NCBI RefSeq assembly: GCF_013149295.1
Contig: NZ_JABGCB010000003.1
Location: 244,631-308,630, forward strand
Direction: 5' to 3'
From: Novosphingobium sp. SG751A
Lineage (GTDB): Bacteria > Pseudomonadota > Alphaproteobacteria > Sphingomonadales > Sphingomonadaceae
DNA length: 64,000 nt
The notes below the pieces were generated by a model. The model did not search any database, was not told the origin of the DNA, and worked only from the letters and a program-made list of their open reading frames with translations. The translations under genes and the position numbers were made by a program. Within the stretch, counting starts at the first letter, position 1. Each line of letters begins with the position of its first letter. This document shows, piece after piece, positions 9,841 through 17,964 of this stretch.

Positions 9841-10770
9841 TTGAACGTGACGTTTCTTGAAACATTTTATTGGCTCGGCACGCTAAAGAGCGTGAAGGAG
9901 ACGGCTGCTCGAATGCGGATCGCGCAACCTGTCGTTTCTATGCGGATGGCCGCGCTCCAGCGGTCGCTCGGCGTGGAGCTCTACAAAACGAACGGCAGAC
10001 GCATTGAGCTAACGCCAATGGGGCAACGTGTGCTCCGGAAATGCGAGGCAATCGTACCACTGGCTACAGAACTACAGGAAGAGGTGCGGCAGGGAGAAAA
10101 GGACAGGATAGTTCGGGTTGGAGTCACAGATGTCGTTGGCATGTCATGGTTGCCAGCATTCTTAATGCATCAGCGGGATCATCACCCCGATGTGACACTG
10201 AGCATTATCACCGGGATTTATATCAAGCTTGTCGAAGCGGTACGCAGGGAAGAGGTAGATGTCGCTTTCGTTATCGGCCCTATCGAGGATCCTACGCTTT
10301 CCAGCGTCGATCTATGCGACTACGCCATTAGATGGGTGGGTTCACCGACGCTGGTGGAGGGCCGCATACCTACTAATGTGGTCGAGCTGGCGCGTTTTCC
10401 GATCGTCCAGACTCCCGTTACTTCATATGGCTACCAGCAATTGTTGGACTATTTCCGTTGGCACAATGTCTCAACCTTAGAAGGATTAAGTCCCAAGCAA
10501 TGGGTAGACGTCGGCTTTGGGACGATGGTTTGTGCGCATTTTGCCCGCGAAGGTGCTGGTGTGACTGCGTTGCCAGTTGCGCTCGTGGCTGATCAGCTTC
10601 GATCCGGGCAATTGGTAGAGCTCCCGGTCAAGCAGGAGGTTCCCGCATGGGAGTTAATCGCGCTCTATCGTCGTCAGAATGAGTCTGATGTTATCAGCAA
10701 GGTCGTAGACTCGGCGAAGGCGGCTGTCGCTCGCTATGCTGAAACGGCTGACGAGCGGCATTTCCGCTGA
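9841..10770 (+). CDS. LysR-family transcriptional regulator
   Basis: A 309-residue regulator if started at this TTG, which has a GGGAG SD 8 bases upstream; the frame is open to a TTG at 9790, but that would add 17 residues and run through the operator-like palindrome. The N-terminus (NVTFLETFYWLGTLKSVKETAARMR) is the LysR winged helix-turn-helix, with the recognition region Q-P-V-V-S-M-R-M-A-A-L-Q. The effector-binding domain follows from about residue 88 (V-R-V-G-V-T-D-V-V-G). It is transcribed away from the receptor gene and probably controls the receptor and the hyuAB cluster in response to a pathway compound. Confidence 0.9.
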   Translation: MNVTFLETFYWLGTLKSVKETAARMRIAQPVVSMRMAALQRSLGVELYKTNGRRIELTPMGQRVLRKCEAIVPLATELQEEVRQGEKDRIVRVGVTDVVGMSWLPAFLMHQRDHHPDVTLSIITGIYIKLVEAVRREEVDVAFVIGPIEDPTLSSVDLCDYAIRWVGSPTLVEGRIPTNVVELARFPIVQTPVTSYGYQQLLDYFRWHNVSTLEGLSPKQWVDVGFGTMVCAHFAREGAGVTALPVALVADQLRSGQLVELPVKQEVPAWELIALYRRQNESDVISKVVDSAKAAVARYAETADERHFR

Positions 10771-10897
10771 TGCCGAGCGTACGGGTTTGCTGATCAGTGA
10801 TGTAGTCGAGGGCTCTCTCAGATGGCCGGGACGCCGTCGGATCATCATCGAAGTCGCGCAGAGTTGTCGGGCATAAAGCTCGTCACGCGAGTTGAGA

Positions 10898-11040
10898 TGG
10901 TGCCGTTTTTCTGGACAGGTTGCTAAGCTCAGCCTGATCTGAGGAACGGACTGGAATGAAGACGACGAGGAAGCGCTACAGTGCGGAGTTCAAGGCGACG
11001 GTTGCGATGGAGGCGATCCACGCTGACGGAACTGGCGGCC
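10898..11040 (+). mobile_element. Left-end remnant of an IS3-family insertion sequence
   Basis: From 10956 the frame reads [14 protein letters not shown], the N-terminus of the IS3-family OrfA transposase (helix-turn-helix protein). After about 20 codons a small deletion shifts the frame; the family segment T-L-T-E-L-A-A is still readable to about 11040, where sequence switches abruptly to the interior of edd. Bases 10898-10955 resemble an IS left end and leader. No OrfB, DDE residues or right end is present, so the element is dead. The stretch 10771-10897 before it holds no recognisable gene. Confidence 0.7.
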
Positions 11041-11563
11041 ATCGCCCTCGCCGGCACTAGGATCGTCGGCAGATGGCCGAAGCGCAAGGCGTCGATAAGC
11101 GGGCCAGGCACGATCTTTTCGCAGATGCCTAGAAGCGCCGCGCTGTCGAACATGCCGTGGCTCAATGCCACCGCAGTCGACAACGCGAGCGTGTCGCGGC
11201 TGAACAACGACAGTGCCATGCCGCGCTAGCCTTGGGTCACCCCGGCGCACATCGCCGGCACTCCGCCCGCGACCTGCGCGGTGATCCTCGCTTCGCGCGC
11301 CCACAGCTTCATCTGATCAGGGCAGCACCCGTAGGGCCGGTGCGCCGGCAGCATGTCATTGAATGCGGTGACGATGCCGATGTTCATTCGGCCACCGGCC
11401 CGGATCGCCGCCTTATCCTCTCCGGCGGCGGCGAAGCAGTGTGCGAGATTTCCGCAGGACAGGTTCGGCCGGTAGACGCCGCTATCGCGCTCGCGCGCAA
11501 TCAATTCGAGATAGCGGGTCCGCGAAGACCGAGAGCGCTCGATAACCCTAGCCGATTGCCTTC
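11041..11563 (-). pseudogene. edd: edd pseudogene (6-phosphogluconate dehydratase), both ends missing
   Basis: On the minus strand the frame reads V-I-E-R-S, R-Y-L-E-L-I-A-R-E-R-D, then L-S-C-G-N-L-A-H, N-I-G-I-V-T-A-F-N-D-M-L, A-G-G-V-P-A-M-C, then an in-frame TAG at 11226-11228, then [17 protein letters not shown]. These are the first roughly 200 residues of Edd, the iron-sulfur dehydratase of the Entner-Doudoroff pathway. The far end is cut by the IS3 remnant at about 11041, and the 5' end is joined to a zwf fragment. Three lesions (5' deletion, nonsense codon, IS truncation) make it a clear pseudogene. Confidence 0.85.
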
Positions 11564-11749
11564 AATCGTCCGCACCAGCGCCTCAGACGTCAGCGCTTGA
11601 GGCGTCTCGTCATTCAACGAGCTGAGTGCCGTTCCGAGAATTCGCATATCGGGCGGAAGCAGGCCGTCGCTCTCAAGGCCGAACAGCGATGGTAACAGCA
11701 TACGTTGTGACAGGTCTCCGGTTGCTCCGAAAAGCAATAACGTAGGCAT
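11564..11749 (-). pseudogene. zwf: zwf fragment (glucose-6-phosphate dehydrogenase N-terminus)
   Basis: From the ATG at 11749 the frame reads M-P-T-L-L-L-F-G-A-T-G-D-L-S-Q-R-M-L-L-P-S-L, the NADP-binding N-terminus of glucose-6-phosphate 1-dehydrogenase, and continues to about residue 55. Homology then stops and the DNA passes directly into edd sequence, so most of zwf and anything between zwf and edd has been deleted. It lies 71 bases after the FucP-like transporter and on the same strand, so the intact ancestor was the downstream end of the polyol operon. The exact junction is uncertain by some tens of bases. Confidence 0.8.
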
Positions 11750-11820
11750 CAGATCGTCCCTTTGTGTCGCGTTCGCAGGCGGCCTGCGGGGTATTTCGCG
11801 CGCGCCAGAGCGTGCATTGG

Positions 11821-13116
11821 TCAGAAGTCCGGTTTCCGGGAGATCAGGCCGAAAGCGACGATGACGGCGTAGCAAATCGCTGGAATCAGCAGCGACGCAC
11901 GCAGGCCGGATATGTCTGCCATCTGCCCGGTAAGTGGTGGAATAATCGCGCCGCCGACAATCGCCATGCAGATGACACCTGAACCTTCGGCTGCACGCTT
12001 GCCCAAACCAGCACTCGCCAGCGTGAAGATCGTCGGAAACATGATCGAGTTCATCAGGCCGATCGCCAGAAGCGCCCACCCGGAGACTGCGCCGACGGTA
12101 TTGGCCGCGATAAGTATGAGAAGGATCGCTGCAGTCGCGACGCCCGCCAGTACCTTGCCCGGATTGATGACACGTAGGATGCCAGCGCCGACAAAGCGAC
12201 CGACCATCGCGCCACCCCAGTAGAAGGCGACATGCTGACCAGCAGCTTCCTGGCCGAGATTGAGGGTGTCCGTCTGCGTTAGATAGCTGACGATCAGCGA
12301 ACCGATCGCGACTTCGGCGCCCACGTAGAGAAAGATGCAAAGGGCCCCGAAAGAGAAGCGTCGCTGCCCAAGCAGATTAAACGCGCGCAAGATGGGGGTA
12401 TCATCCGTAGCGGTATTGGCTAGCCGCCCGCGCCGGAGCCAGACCACTCCGGCCACGACCATGAGAGCTACTGCAAGTCCAAGATAGGTCTTGACGACCA
12501 CCTGAGATTCGGTCGCGCGGTAGGCATCGAGCGCCGTGCCCGACAGCGCCGCTACGTTCACTTCCTTCAGCGAACCGAGGATGAGCATTGAACCCACAAT
12601 CGGGAAGAGGGTCGTACCGAGCGAATTGAACGCCTGGGCGAAGGTCAGGCGGCTGCTGACCGTTCGTGACGGCCCGAGCAAAGAAATGAGCGGGTTCGCA
12701 ACGACCTGAACCGTCGTGATTCCGGCCGCAAGCACGAAGAGCGCGACCAAGAAAACACCGAAAGTGGCGGACGCAGCCGCCGGGATGAAGAGCAAACAAC
12801 CCGCCGTCATCGTCAAGAGGCCGATCGACGCGGTCGTCATGTAGCCGAAGCGTCGCACGACTGCCGCTGCCGGCACTGAAATCAAGAAATAGGCAGCGAA
12901 AAACGCCGATTGCACAAGCATGGCCTGAGCGTAACTGAGCGTGAACAAGTCCTTCAGCTTCGGAATAATGACGTCGTTCAAACTGGTAATGCCGCCGAAC
13001 ACCAGGAAGAGGGCGAACACGAAGATGCGGAGATCCGGAGCATCGATACTGTTCTCGGGCGATCCGCCGACTGCAACCGGGTCCGTCGATGAAATGGCTT
13101 CGATGTTTAATTGCAT
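11821..13116 (-). CDS. FucP/GluP-type sugar MFS transporter (FHS family)
   Basis: A 431-residue 12-TM transporter. The features L-V-F-G-G-I-T-S-L-N-D-V-I-I-P-K-L in TM1, Q-A-F-N-S-L-G-T-T-L-F-P in the middle and F-Y-W-G-G-A-M-V-G-R-F-V-G in the C-terminal half match the fucose/glucose/galactose:proton symporter family. The ATG at 13116 has a GAGGG SD; 45 further in-frame codons upstream lack one. It follows the ROK kinase by 76 bases in the same operon, so it likely imports a hexose that the kinase phosphorylates (fructose, glucose or mannose); which one cannot be read from sequence. Confidence 0.9.
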   Translation of the reverse strand: MQLNIEAISSTDPVAVGGSPENSIDAPDLRIFVFALFLVFGGITSLNDVIIPKLKDLFTLSYAQAMLVQSAFFAAYFLISVPAAAVVRRFGYMTTASIGLLTMTAGCLLFIPAAASATFGVFLVALFVLAAGITTVQVVANPLISLLGPSRTVSSRLTFAQAFNSLGTTLFPIVGSMLILGSLKEVNVAALSGTALDAYRATESQVVVKTYLGLAVALMVVAGVVWLRRGRLANTATDDTPILRAFNLLGQRRFSFGALCIFLYVGAEVAIGSLIVSYLTQTDTLNLGQEAAGQHVAFYWGGAMVGRFVGAGILRVINPGKVLAGVATAAILLILIAANTVGAVSGWALLAIGLMNSIMFPTIFTLASAGLGKRAAEGSGVICMAIVGGAIIPPLTGQMADISGLRASLLIPAICYAVIVAFGLISRKPDF

Positions 13117-13192
13117 GGCTTTGCCCTCACACAGGACACGCTTTTCCCACAGCGACCGATGACCATACCAGGAGTGGTGTTGCTTTTGCCTG

Positions 13193-14116
13193 TCATCTGT
13201 CAGGCAGATCTGCGCGCTGTGCCAGCAGTAGAGCGCCAGTGATTCCAGCACGATCAGACAGATCAGGCGCGACTATAAAGGTGTCATTGCGGATGGTCGG
13301 ACCGTCGAGGTAACCGCCGAGCCAATACCTCATGCGGTTAGCTATTGCGCGATGAAGACCTGCGACTTTCGATACGCCTCCGCCAATCACAATTCGATCA
13401 GCGGACATTGTAAGCGCCAATGTCGCACAAGCCTGACCAAGATAGTCAGCAATTATCCTGTGTGCTTGATGATCTTCAGGCAGACGATCCAGCGAGGTAC
13501 CCCATCGGCGCTCAATCGCCGGGCCGGATGCGAGACCTTCCAGACAGTCTCCATGATAAGGACAAGATCCAGAGAATCCCGTATCTGCCGCACCACGCGA
13601 GATACGAATATGTCCGATTTCAGGATGCAGGTTTCCGCGGACGGGTACACCATCTATGACGATGCCGCCGCCTATCCCGGTCCCAACCGTGAGGTAGATT
13701 CCACAACGGCTTCCTCGCAAGGCGCCAAACTGATATTCAGCGATCGCAGCCGCGCTGACGTCCGTTTCCAGTTCAACCGGTATCGCGTATGCGTCGATCA
13801 AAGGCTGAACGAAGCTTGCACCTGTCCAGCCGAGTTTGGGAGTTGCGATCAGCCTTCCCCAGTCAGAAGCTGTGCGGTCGAGGCGGACGGGGCCGAAAGA
13901 CGCCACACCAAACGATAATATTTTGACACGGTATTCTTCAAAGAAGCCGAGTATGCCTTCGATCGTAGCCGTCGGTGTTCCGGTTTCTATACGATCCGTC
14001 GCGACAATGTCCGTCGCGCTTCTGCCGACGGCGACATTGACCTTTGTTCCACCAGCCTCGATCGCGCCATAAAGCCGATCCTCGTCGGGACGCTTAAACG
14101 TATGGCTTATGAACAA
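13193..14116 (-). CDS. ROK-family sugar kinase, probably fructokinase
   Basis: A 307-residue cytoplasmic kinase. Visible elements are the phosphate loop A-I-E-A-G-G-T-K near residue 17, E-T-D-V-S-A-A-A-I-A-E near residue 115, V-G-T-G-I-G-G-G near residue 137, the ROK signature, and the zinc motif C-P-Y-H-G-D-C-L-E-G-L-A-S-G-P near residue 180, characteristic of bacterial ROK fructokinases. It would convert fructose (or mannose/glucose) to the 6-phosphate. I chose the TTG at 14116 (SD AAGGAA, spacing 6) because upstream in-frame sequence overlaps the previous gene and lacks homology. With the preceding polyol dehydrogenase it fits a polyol to ketose to ketose-6-phosphate route. Confidence 0.87.
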   Translation of the reverse strand: MFISHTFKRPDEDRLYGAIEAGGTKVNVAVGRSATDIVATDRIETGTPTATIEGILGFFEEYRVKILSFGVASFGPVRLDRTASDWGRLIATPKLGWTGASFVQPLIDAYAIPVELETDVSAAAIAEYQFGALRGSRCGIYLTVGTGIGGGIVIDGVPVRGNLHPEIGHIRISRGAADTGFSGSCPYHGDCLEGLASGPAIERRWGTSLDRLPEDHQAHRIIADYLGQACATLALTMSADRIVIGGGVSKVAGLHRAIANRMRYWLGGYLDGPTIRNDTFIVAPDLSDRAGITGALLLAQRADLPDR

Positions 14117-14151
14117 ACAAATTTCCTTTGATTGAGTGGGGGGGGTGTCGG

Positions 14152-15636
14152 TCACAAGAGTCCAGTTCTCGCTGCGCTCTGAAGCACGCCGATTGCACCG
14201 TCGTTGTCGAGAGCAGTCAGCCAATGGCGGATGCTAGATTTCAGGCGCGGATCGCTGCCGAGATCTCCGAATATCTCAGAGACATCGAGGAATAAGGCGG
14301 GATCTGCAATCGTCTGTGACAGCTGCTGAAGTTGCTCTTCCGATTTACCCATCGGCCGACCAGAGGTCGGCAGCGCTGCTTCTACTTTGACGCGTTTGAG
14401 CCACGCTGCGAGTCCCAAACTCAAAAGATCGATTGTACCGCCGATAGCCATGCGATCGCGCAAGGGATCGAGTAGGAGATTTAATGGAGCGTCGGCATTT
14501 ATGCGTTGCAGCTTGTCGTGGATGGCCGGGTTCGCAAAGCGCTCCACGAGCGTTCGTTGATAGACGGCAAGATCGATTCCGGGAACCGGAGGCAACGTCG
14601 GGCCTGTCTCGCTCTCCATCAATCGCTCCATATAACGACGGATGAATGGATCTTCGATCGTTTCGCGAACTGTATCGTACCCAGCTAGAGTGCCCAGTCC
14701 GGCGGTCGCTAGGTGGCTGGCATTGAGTAGGCGAAGCTTCATCTTCTCATAGGGCGAGACGTTAGTGACAAATTGCGCCCCCACCCGATCCCAGTCGGGG
14801 CGACCGTCGCTGAACTCGTCCTCCAGTACCCACTGCCGAAAAGATTCTGCGAAGATGGGAGCCTGGTCGAGCGATCCGCTCTGTTCTTGGAATTCTCTTC
14901 TTTGGTCAGCACTGGGGACCGGTGTGATCCGGTCCACCATCGAACAAGGGAAACGGCAATTCTCGTCGATCCAAGCGGCGAGATCGGCGTCGACGCGTTC
15001 GGCGTAGGCGAGAATGGCAGCACGAAGTACGCGGCCGTTGTCGTGGATGTTATCGCACGACAAAGCGGTAAACGGCCTCCGATCCTGGTCTCGCCGGCGG
15101 CGGAAGGATTCGACGAGGATACCGATGAGGGTCAGTGGTCTTTGGGGTTCGGAAAGGTCGCGCTTGATTGCCGGATCCTCGAAATTGAGTCGCCGCGTAG
15201 CGCTGTCGAGGTGGTAGCCGTGCTCCGACACAGTGATGCTGACGATCCGGATCAATGGACCGGCTATCGCATCCAGCAAGGCAGTGCTGTCTTTCGAAGC
15301 GTCGACAGCGCGTATGATCGAGCCAACGAGAGTGTGCGTTTCGCCATCCAAATCGCGCTCGATCAGCGTGAAAAGCCCGTCTTGCTGGTTCAGCGTCTCG
15401 AGGAGTGGGATGTCGGTGGCGCGCAGCCCCGCTCCGATGATACCCCACCGCAAGGCTGCTTGATCGACCTCCATCAGGTCGTGGGTATAACGAGCGAAGT
15501 GCGCGCGATGAAATCCGCCAAGGCCGATATGGACGATGCCAGGGGCAACGGCGGTCATATCATAACGTGGTATAGTGATGCCGCTGGCGGTGCCGGGCGC
15601 TCGACGACTCATGGGTTCGAGATTTGCTTCATTCAT
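14152..15636 (-). CDS. Mannitol dehydrogenase-family polyol oxidoreductase
   Basis: A 494-residue long-chain polyol-specific dehydrogenase. The N-terminal NAD-binding segment H-I-G-L-G-G-F-H-R-A-H-F lies near residue 34, and the catalytic signature K-L-R-L-L-N-A-S-H (K-x4-N-x2-H) near residue 302. The family covers mannitol 2-dehydrogenase, arabitol/sorbitol dehydrogenases, fructuronate reductase and tagaturonate reductase. The neighbours (polyol permease, fructokinase-like ROK) favour mannitol, sorbitol or arabitol over uronates. The ATG at 15636 has SD GGGGAGG; it overlaps the stop of the preceding transporter by 3 bases, implying coupled translation. Confidence 0.9.
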   Translation of the reverse strand: MNEANLEPMSRRAPGTASGITIPRYDMTAVAPGIVHIGLGGFHRAHFARYTHDLMEVDQAALRWGIIGAGLRATDIPLLETLNQQDGLFTLIERDLDGETHTLVGSIIRAVDASKDSTALLDAIAGPLIRIVSITVSEHGYHLDSATRRLNFEDPAIKRDLSEPQRPLTLIGILVESFRRRRDQDRRPFTALSCDNIHDNGRVLRAAILAYAERVDADLAAWIDENCRFPCSMVDRITPVPSADQRREFQEQSGSLDQAPIFAESFRQWVLEDEFSDGRPDWDRVGAQFVTNVSPYEKMKLRLLNASHLATAGLGTLAGYDTVRETIEDPFIRRYMERLMESETGPTLPPVPGIDLAVYQRTLVERFANPAIHDKLQRINADAPLNLLLDPLRDRMAIGGTIDLLSLGLAAWLKRVKVEAALPTSGRPMGKSEEQLQQLSQTIADPALFLDVSEIFGDLGSDPRLKSSIRHWLTALDNDGAIGVLQSAARTGLL

Positions 15637-16907
15637 CGCGCTGCGGCCTCCCCATCGCCGGGAGACTTGATCGATAGGCACAGAAAGGCGGAGATGAGGT
15701 GCAGCGATGCGTAAATCCACACTACCCCCTCAATGCCCAGCGATCCGATGAACAATGTCCCGATCAATGGGCCGATCGCGGCCGACGCCCCCGCGCCGAA
15801 ACTGTATGCGGACATCACCTGCCCCCTTCGTTCGGGAGCCTGCGCGGTCATCATCGGTGGAAGAGCGACATATCCCGCCAATGCGATCCCGTAGATGGCC
15901 GAAGCGATAACGGCGACGCCATAATTGGCAGGTGCGAGAGTTGGCGCGTAGTAGAGAATGAGACAGGCCGCCGCGCAGAAAGTGCCACCGAACAACGCCG
16001 TTGATTTGCGCCAACTCCAACGGTCGCTGATAATACCCACGGCGACTACTGCCGCCATATTGGCGCCCATCATGATCGATAGCAGCGTTGCCCATTGCCC
16101 CAACGTGAACCCGAGCCGCTGAGTGAAGAGTATTGGGAAAAACACCCAGATCCCGAACTGCGACGCGGTGTTGATCACGCGCGCTATCGCTCCGCGTCCC
16201 ACAGCTGGAGTGGAAAACATGATTGTTATGCCGCCAAGCAGGACATCCTTAATCGAACCACCCCCCGCAGCACGCAGCGGCGTCCGACCAGTTGGTTCTT
16301 TGAGGAGGTAGATGGCGGTTACGGCGCCGGTCGCCACCAAGGCCAAAGAGACCCACAGCATGCCAACAGGACGTAATTGAGGCAGAAAGCGAGCGGCGAG
16401 CAACGACCCGATCACAGGATAGCCAGCTGTGAAAGAAAACCAGAACCAGCCGAGGGCGGTATTGAGCCTGTCTTTCGGCGTGCCGGCCATCAGCCAGATC
16501 ATAAAGCCGTAAGCGAACAGCGGATAACCGAACCCTCGAAGGCCGTAGGTAATCACGAGAAGGACAAAGCTATGTGTTGGCAGCGCGACAACCAACATGG
16601 CCAGATGCAGCACGAGCCAAACTATCGCACCTGCCATCATCACCTTACGCGGCCCCCACAGATCAGACAGGGCCCCAGCGAAATAGGCGCCCATAGCCGC
16701 AGTAATGCCATAGAAGGTGAAAACCGCTCCGACTTGCGGCTCACTGAAGCCGAAATCGAAAAACATGCGCGAGAGGAAACTGGTCTCCACGCCGTCGCCG
16801 ATCATGAATAGCAGCAAGCCGAGATATCCGAGCACAAAGCCGGCCGGGATGCCGATCCTCGGGAACACCCCCAGTTTCGCTTTTTCTTCCACGATCTTCT
16901 CCACCAT
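15633..16907 (-). CDS. MFS transporter, polyol permease-like
   Basis: A 424-residue 12-TM transporter whose N-terminal half (G-D-G-V-E-T-S-F-L-S-R-M-F in TM1, D-L-W-G-P-R-K as the MFS loop 2-3 motif, R-G-F-G-Y-P-L-F-A-Y in TM4) matches the ribitol/arabitol permease type of MFS. It probably moves a sugar alcohol across the inner membrane. The ATG at 16907 is preceded by an AAGAAAAGAG purine stretch. It is directly upstream of, and overlaps, the polyol dehydrogenase gene, which is the best evidence for a polyol substrate. Confidence 0.87.
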   Translation of the reverse strand: MVEKIVEEKAKLGVFPRIGIPAGFVLGYLGLLLFMIGDGVETSFLSRMFFDFGFSEPQVGAVFTFYGITAAMGAYFAGALSDLWGPRKVMMAGAIVWLVLHLAMLVVALPTHSFVLLVITYGLRGFGYPLFAYGFMIWLMAGTPKDRLNTALGWFWFSFTAGYPVIGSLLAARFLPQLRPVGMLWVSLALVATGAVTAIYLLKEPTGRTPLRAAGGGSIKDVLLGGITIMFSTPAVGRGAIARVINTASQFGIWVFFPILFTQRLGFTLGQWATLLSIMMGANMAAVVAVGIISDRWSWRKSTALFGGTFCAAACLILYYAPTLAPANYGVAVIASAIYGIALAGYVALPPMMTAQAPERRGQVMSAYSFGAGASAAIGPLIGTLFIGSLGIEGVVWIYASLHLISAFLCLSIKSPGDGEAAAR

Positions 16908-17015
16908 TTTATCTCTTTTCTTCAGTGAGCACTCTTGAGCGCAGGACTTCTCTGTGTCCGGGCCTCGATCTCGCATCTGCTCGGTTGCCGTGACTGCGCC
17001 TAGCCGGGCAGGACG

Positions 17016-17846
17016 TTATGGTCTCAGCCCCCGACGAGAGCGTGCAGATGTGGGCAAATCCGATAGAAGTGAGCGCCGCGTCAGCGCGTCCTCAGCTGCG
17101 CAGGTGGCCCCGCTCAGTGATCCATTACCGCCGCGCACCTGTTGCAGCTCGGCTTTCGCTGCCAAGAAGTCCGCCTGATATCGTGGGCTGAGCCTTATCT
17201 GCTGGAGGCTAACGGTTACCCCCAGCGGCGAGGCTTCGACGGCGCTCATGTTGTGGGCACCGCAAAGGATGCGACTCTCGCCGTATGCGCGTGCTCTGGC
17301 GAAGAGAAAAGGAGCCCGATCGGGCAAAAGGTCGGCGAGGATCGATGCGACCGTCCAGCCGTGCGCCGTGTGTCCCGATGGATAGTCGTAGGATTTGACG
17401 AGATCGGCCTTGTTTTGGCAGATTGGCCCGCTGTCGATCTGGAAGGGACGCAATCTCTTCCAAGTTCGTTTTGCCGCCTCATTCGCCGCCTGAGTATCGG
17501 TATCGGCGGCAAACAGTAGGCGATAGGTTGCCGGTGTGGCGGTGGGCGAGAGCGGGAGCGCCGCAGAGCAACCAAAATCGCGCATGAGGTCCGGCATCAA
17601 ATACGGGACGTCGCGTGTGGCGAGATCACCGCGAGGCGTGTGGAGCATTGCACGCGTCGCCAAGAAAACGCGCCGATCGGCATCGTAGCGAGGATCCGCC
17701 TTCTGTGGGGGTGGTGGTACCACCTTGGTCAGATCCGGAAGGGTATCCAGGTAGCCGGACCTTTGCGCTTCCGCATTGACGCTTCCACTCAGGCTGAGCG
17801 CCAGAACTCCGGACAGGCAGATCGCTGTGAGCAGGACCTTTTTCAT
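17016..17846 (-). CDS. Periplasmic PAP2-type (class A-like) acid phosphatase
   Basis: A 276-residue protein with a Sec signal peptide (MKKVLLTAICLSGVLALSLS..VNA). The phosphatase signature is present in order: K-R-L-R-P-F near residue 131, the P-S-G-H-T loop near residue 155 and S-R-I-L-C-G-A-H near residue 190, giving the conserved Lys, Arg, His, Arg and His of the class A acid phosphatase/PAP2 family. The usual S-D-V after the last His reads S-A-V, so the Asp is replaced. It should release phosphate from phosphomonoesters in the periplasm; in this operon a phosphorylated sugar or polyol is an attractive but unproven substrate. It lies 108 bases upstream of the polyol permease. Confidence 0.85.
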   Translation of the reverse strand: MKKVLLTAICLSGVLALSLSGSVNAEAQRSGYLDTLPDLTKVVPPPPQKADPRYDADRRVFLATRAMLHTPRGDLATRDVPYLMPDLMRDFGCSAALPLSPTATPATYRLLFAADTDTQAANEAAKRTWKRLRPFQIDSGPICQNKADLVKSYDYPSGHTAHGWTVASILADLLPDRAPFLFARARAYGESRILCGAHNMSAVEASPLGVTVSLQQIRLSPRYQADFLAAKAELQQVRGGNGSLSGATCAAEDALTRRSLLSDLPTSARSRRGLRP

Positions 17847-17964
17847 CTACAACTCCGAATAGACCTCCTTTCTCTCGCTAGGCTGGAGCCTAAGTTGCGT
17901 GAGAAAGGTGTCATGTGAGGAAGGAAGGCTTCATGATGGAAGTCATCACCGGGTTGGCGAAGTG

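Noticed and set aside
10771..10897. A possible short gene between the LysR gene and the IS3 remnant
   Set aside because: No SD, no start with a plausible protein, and no family resemblance; treated as spacer.
11501..12340. One continuous 279-codon minus-strand gene
   Set aside because: Only its last part from 11749 is zwf-like; the remainder is out of frame within the FucP-like transporter, so this is not one gene.
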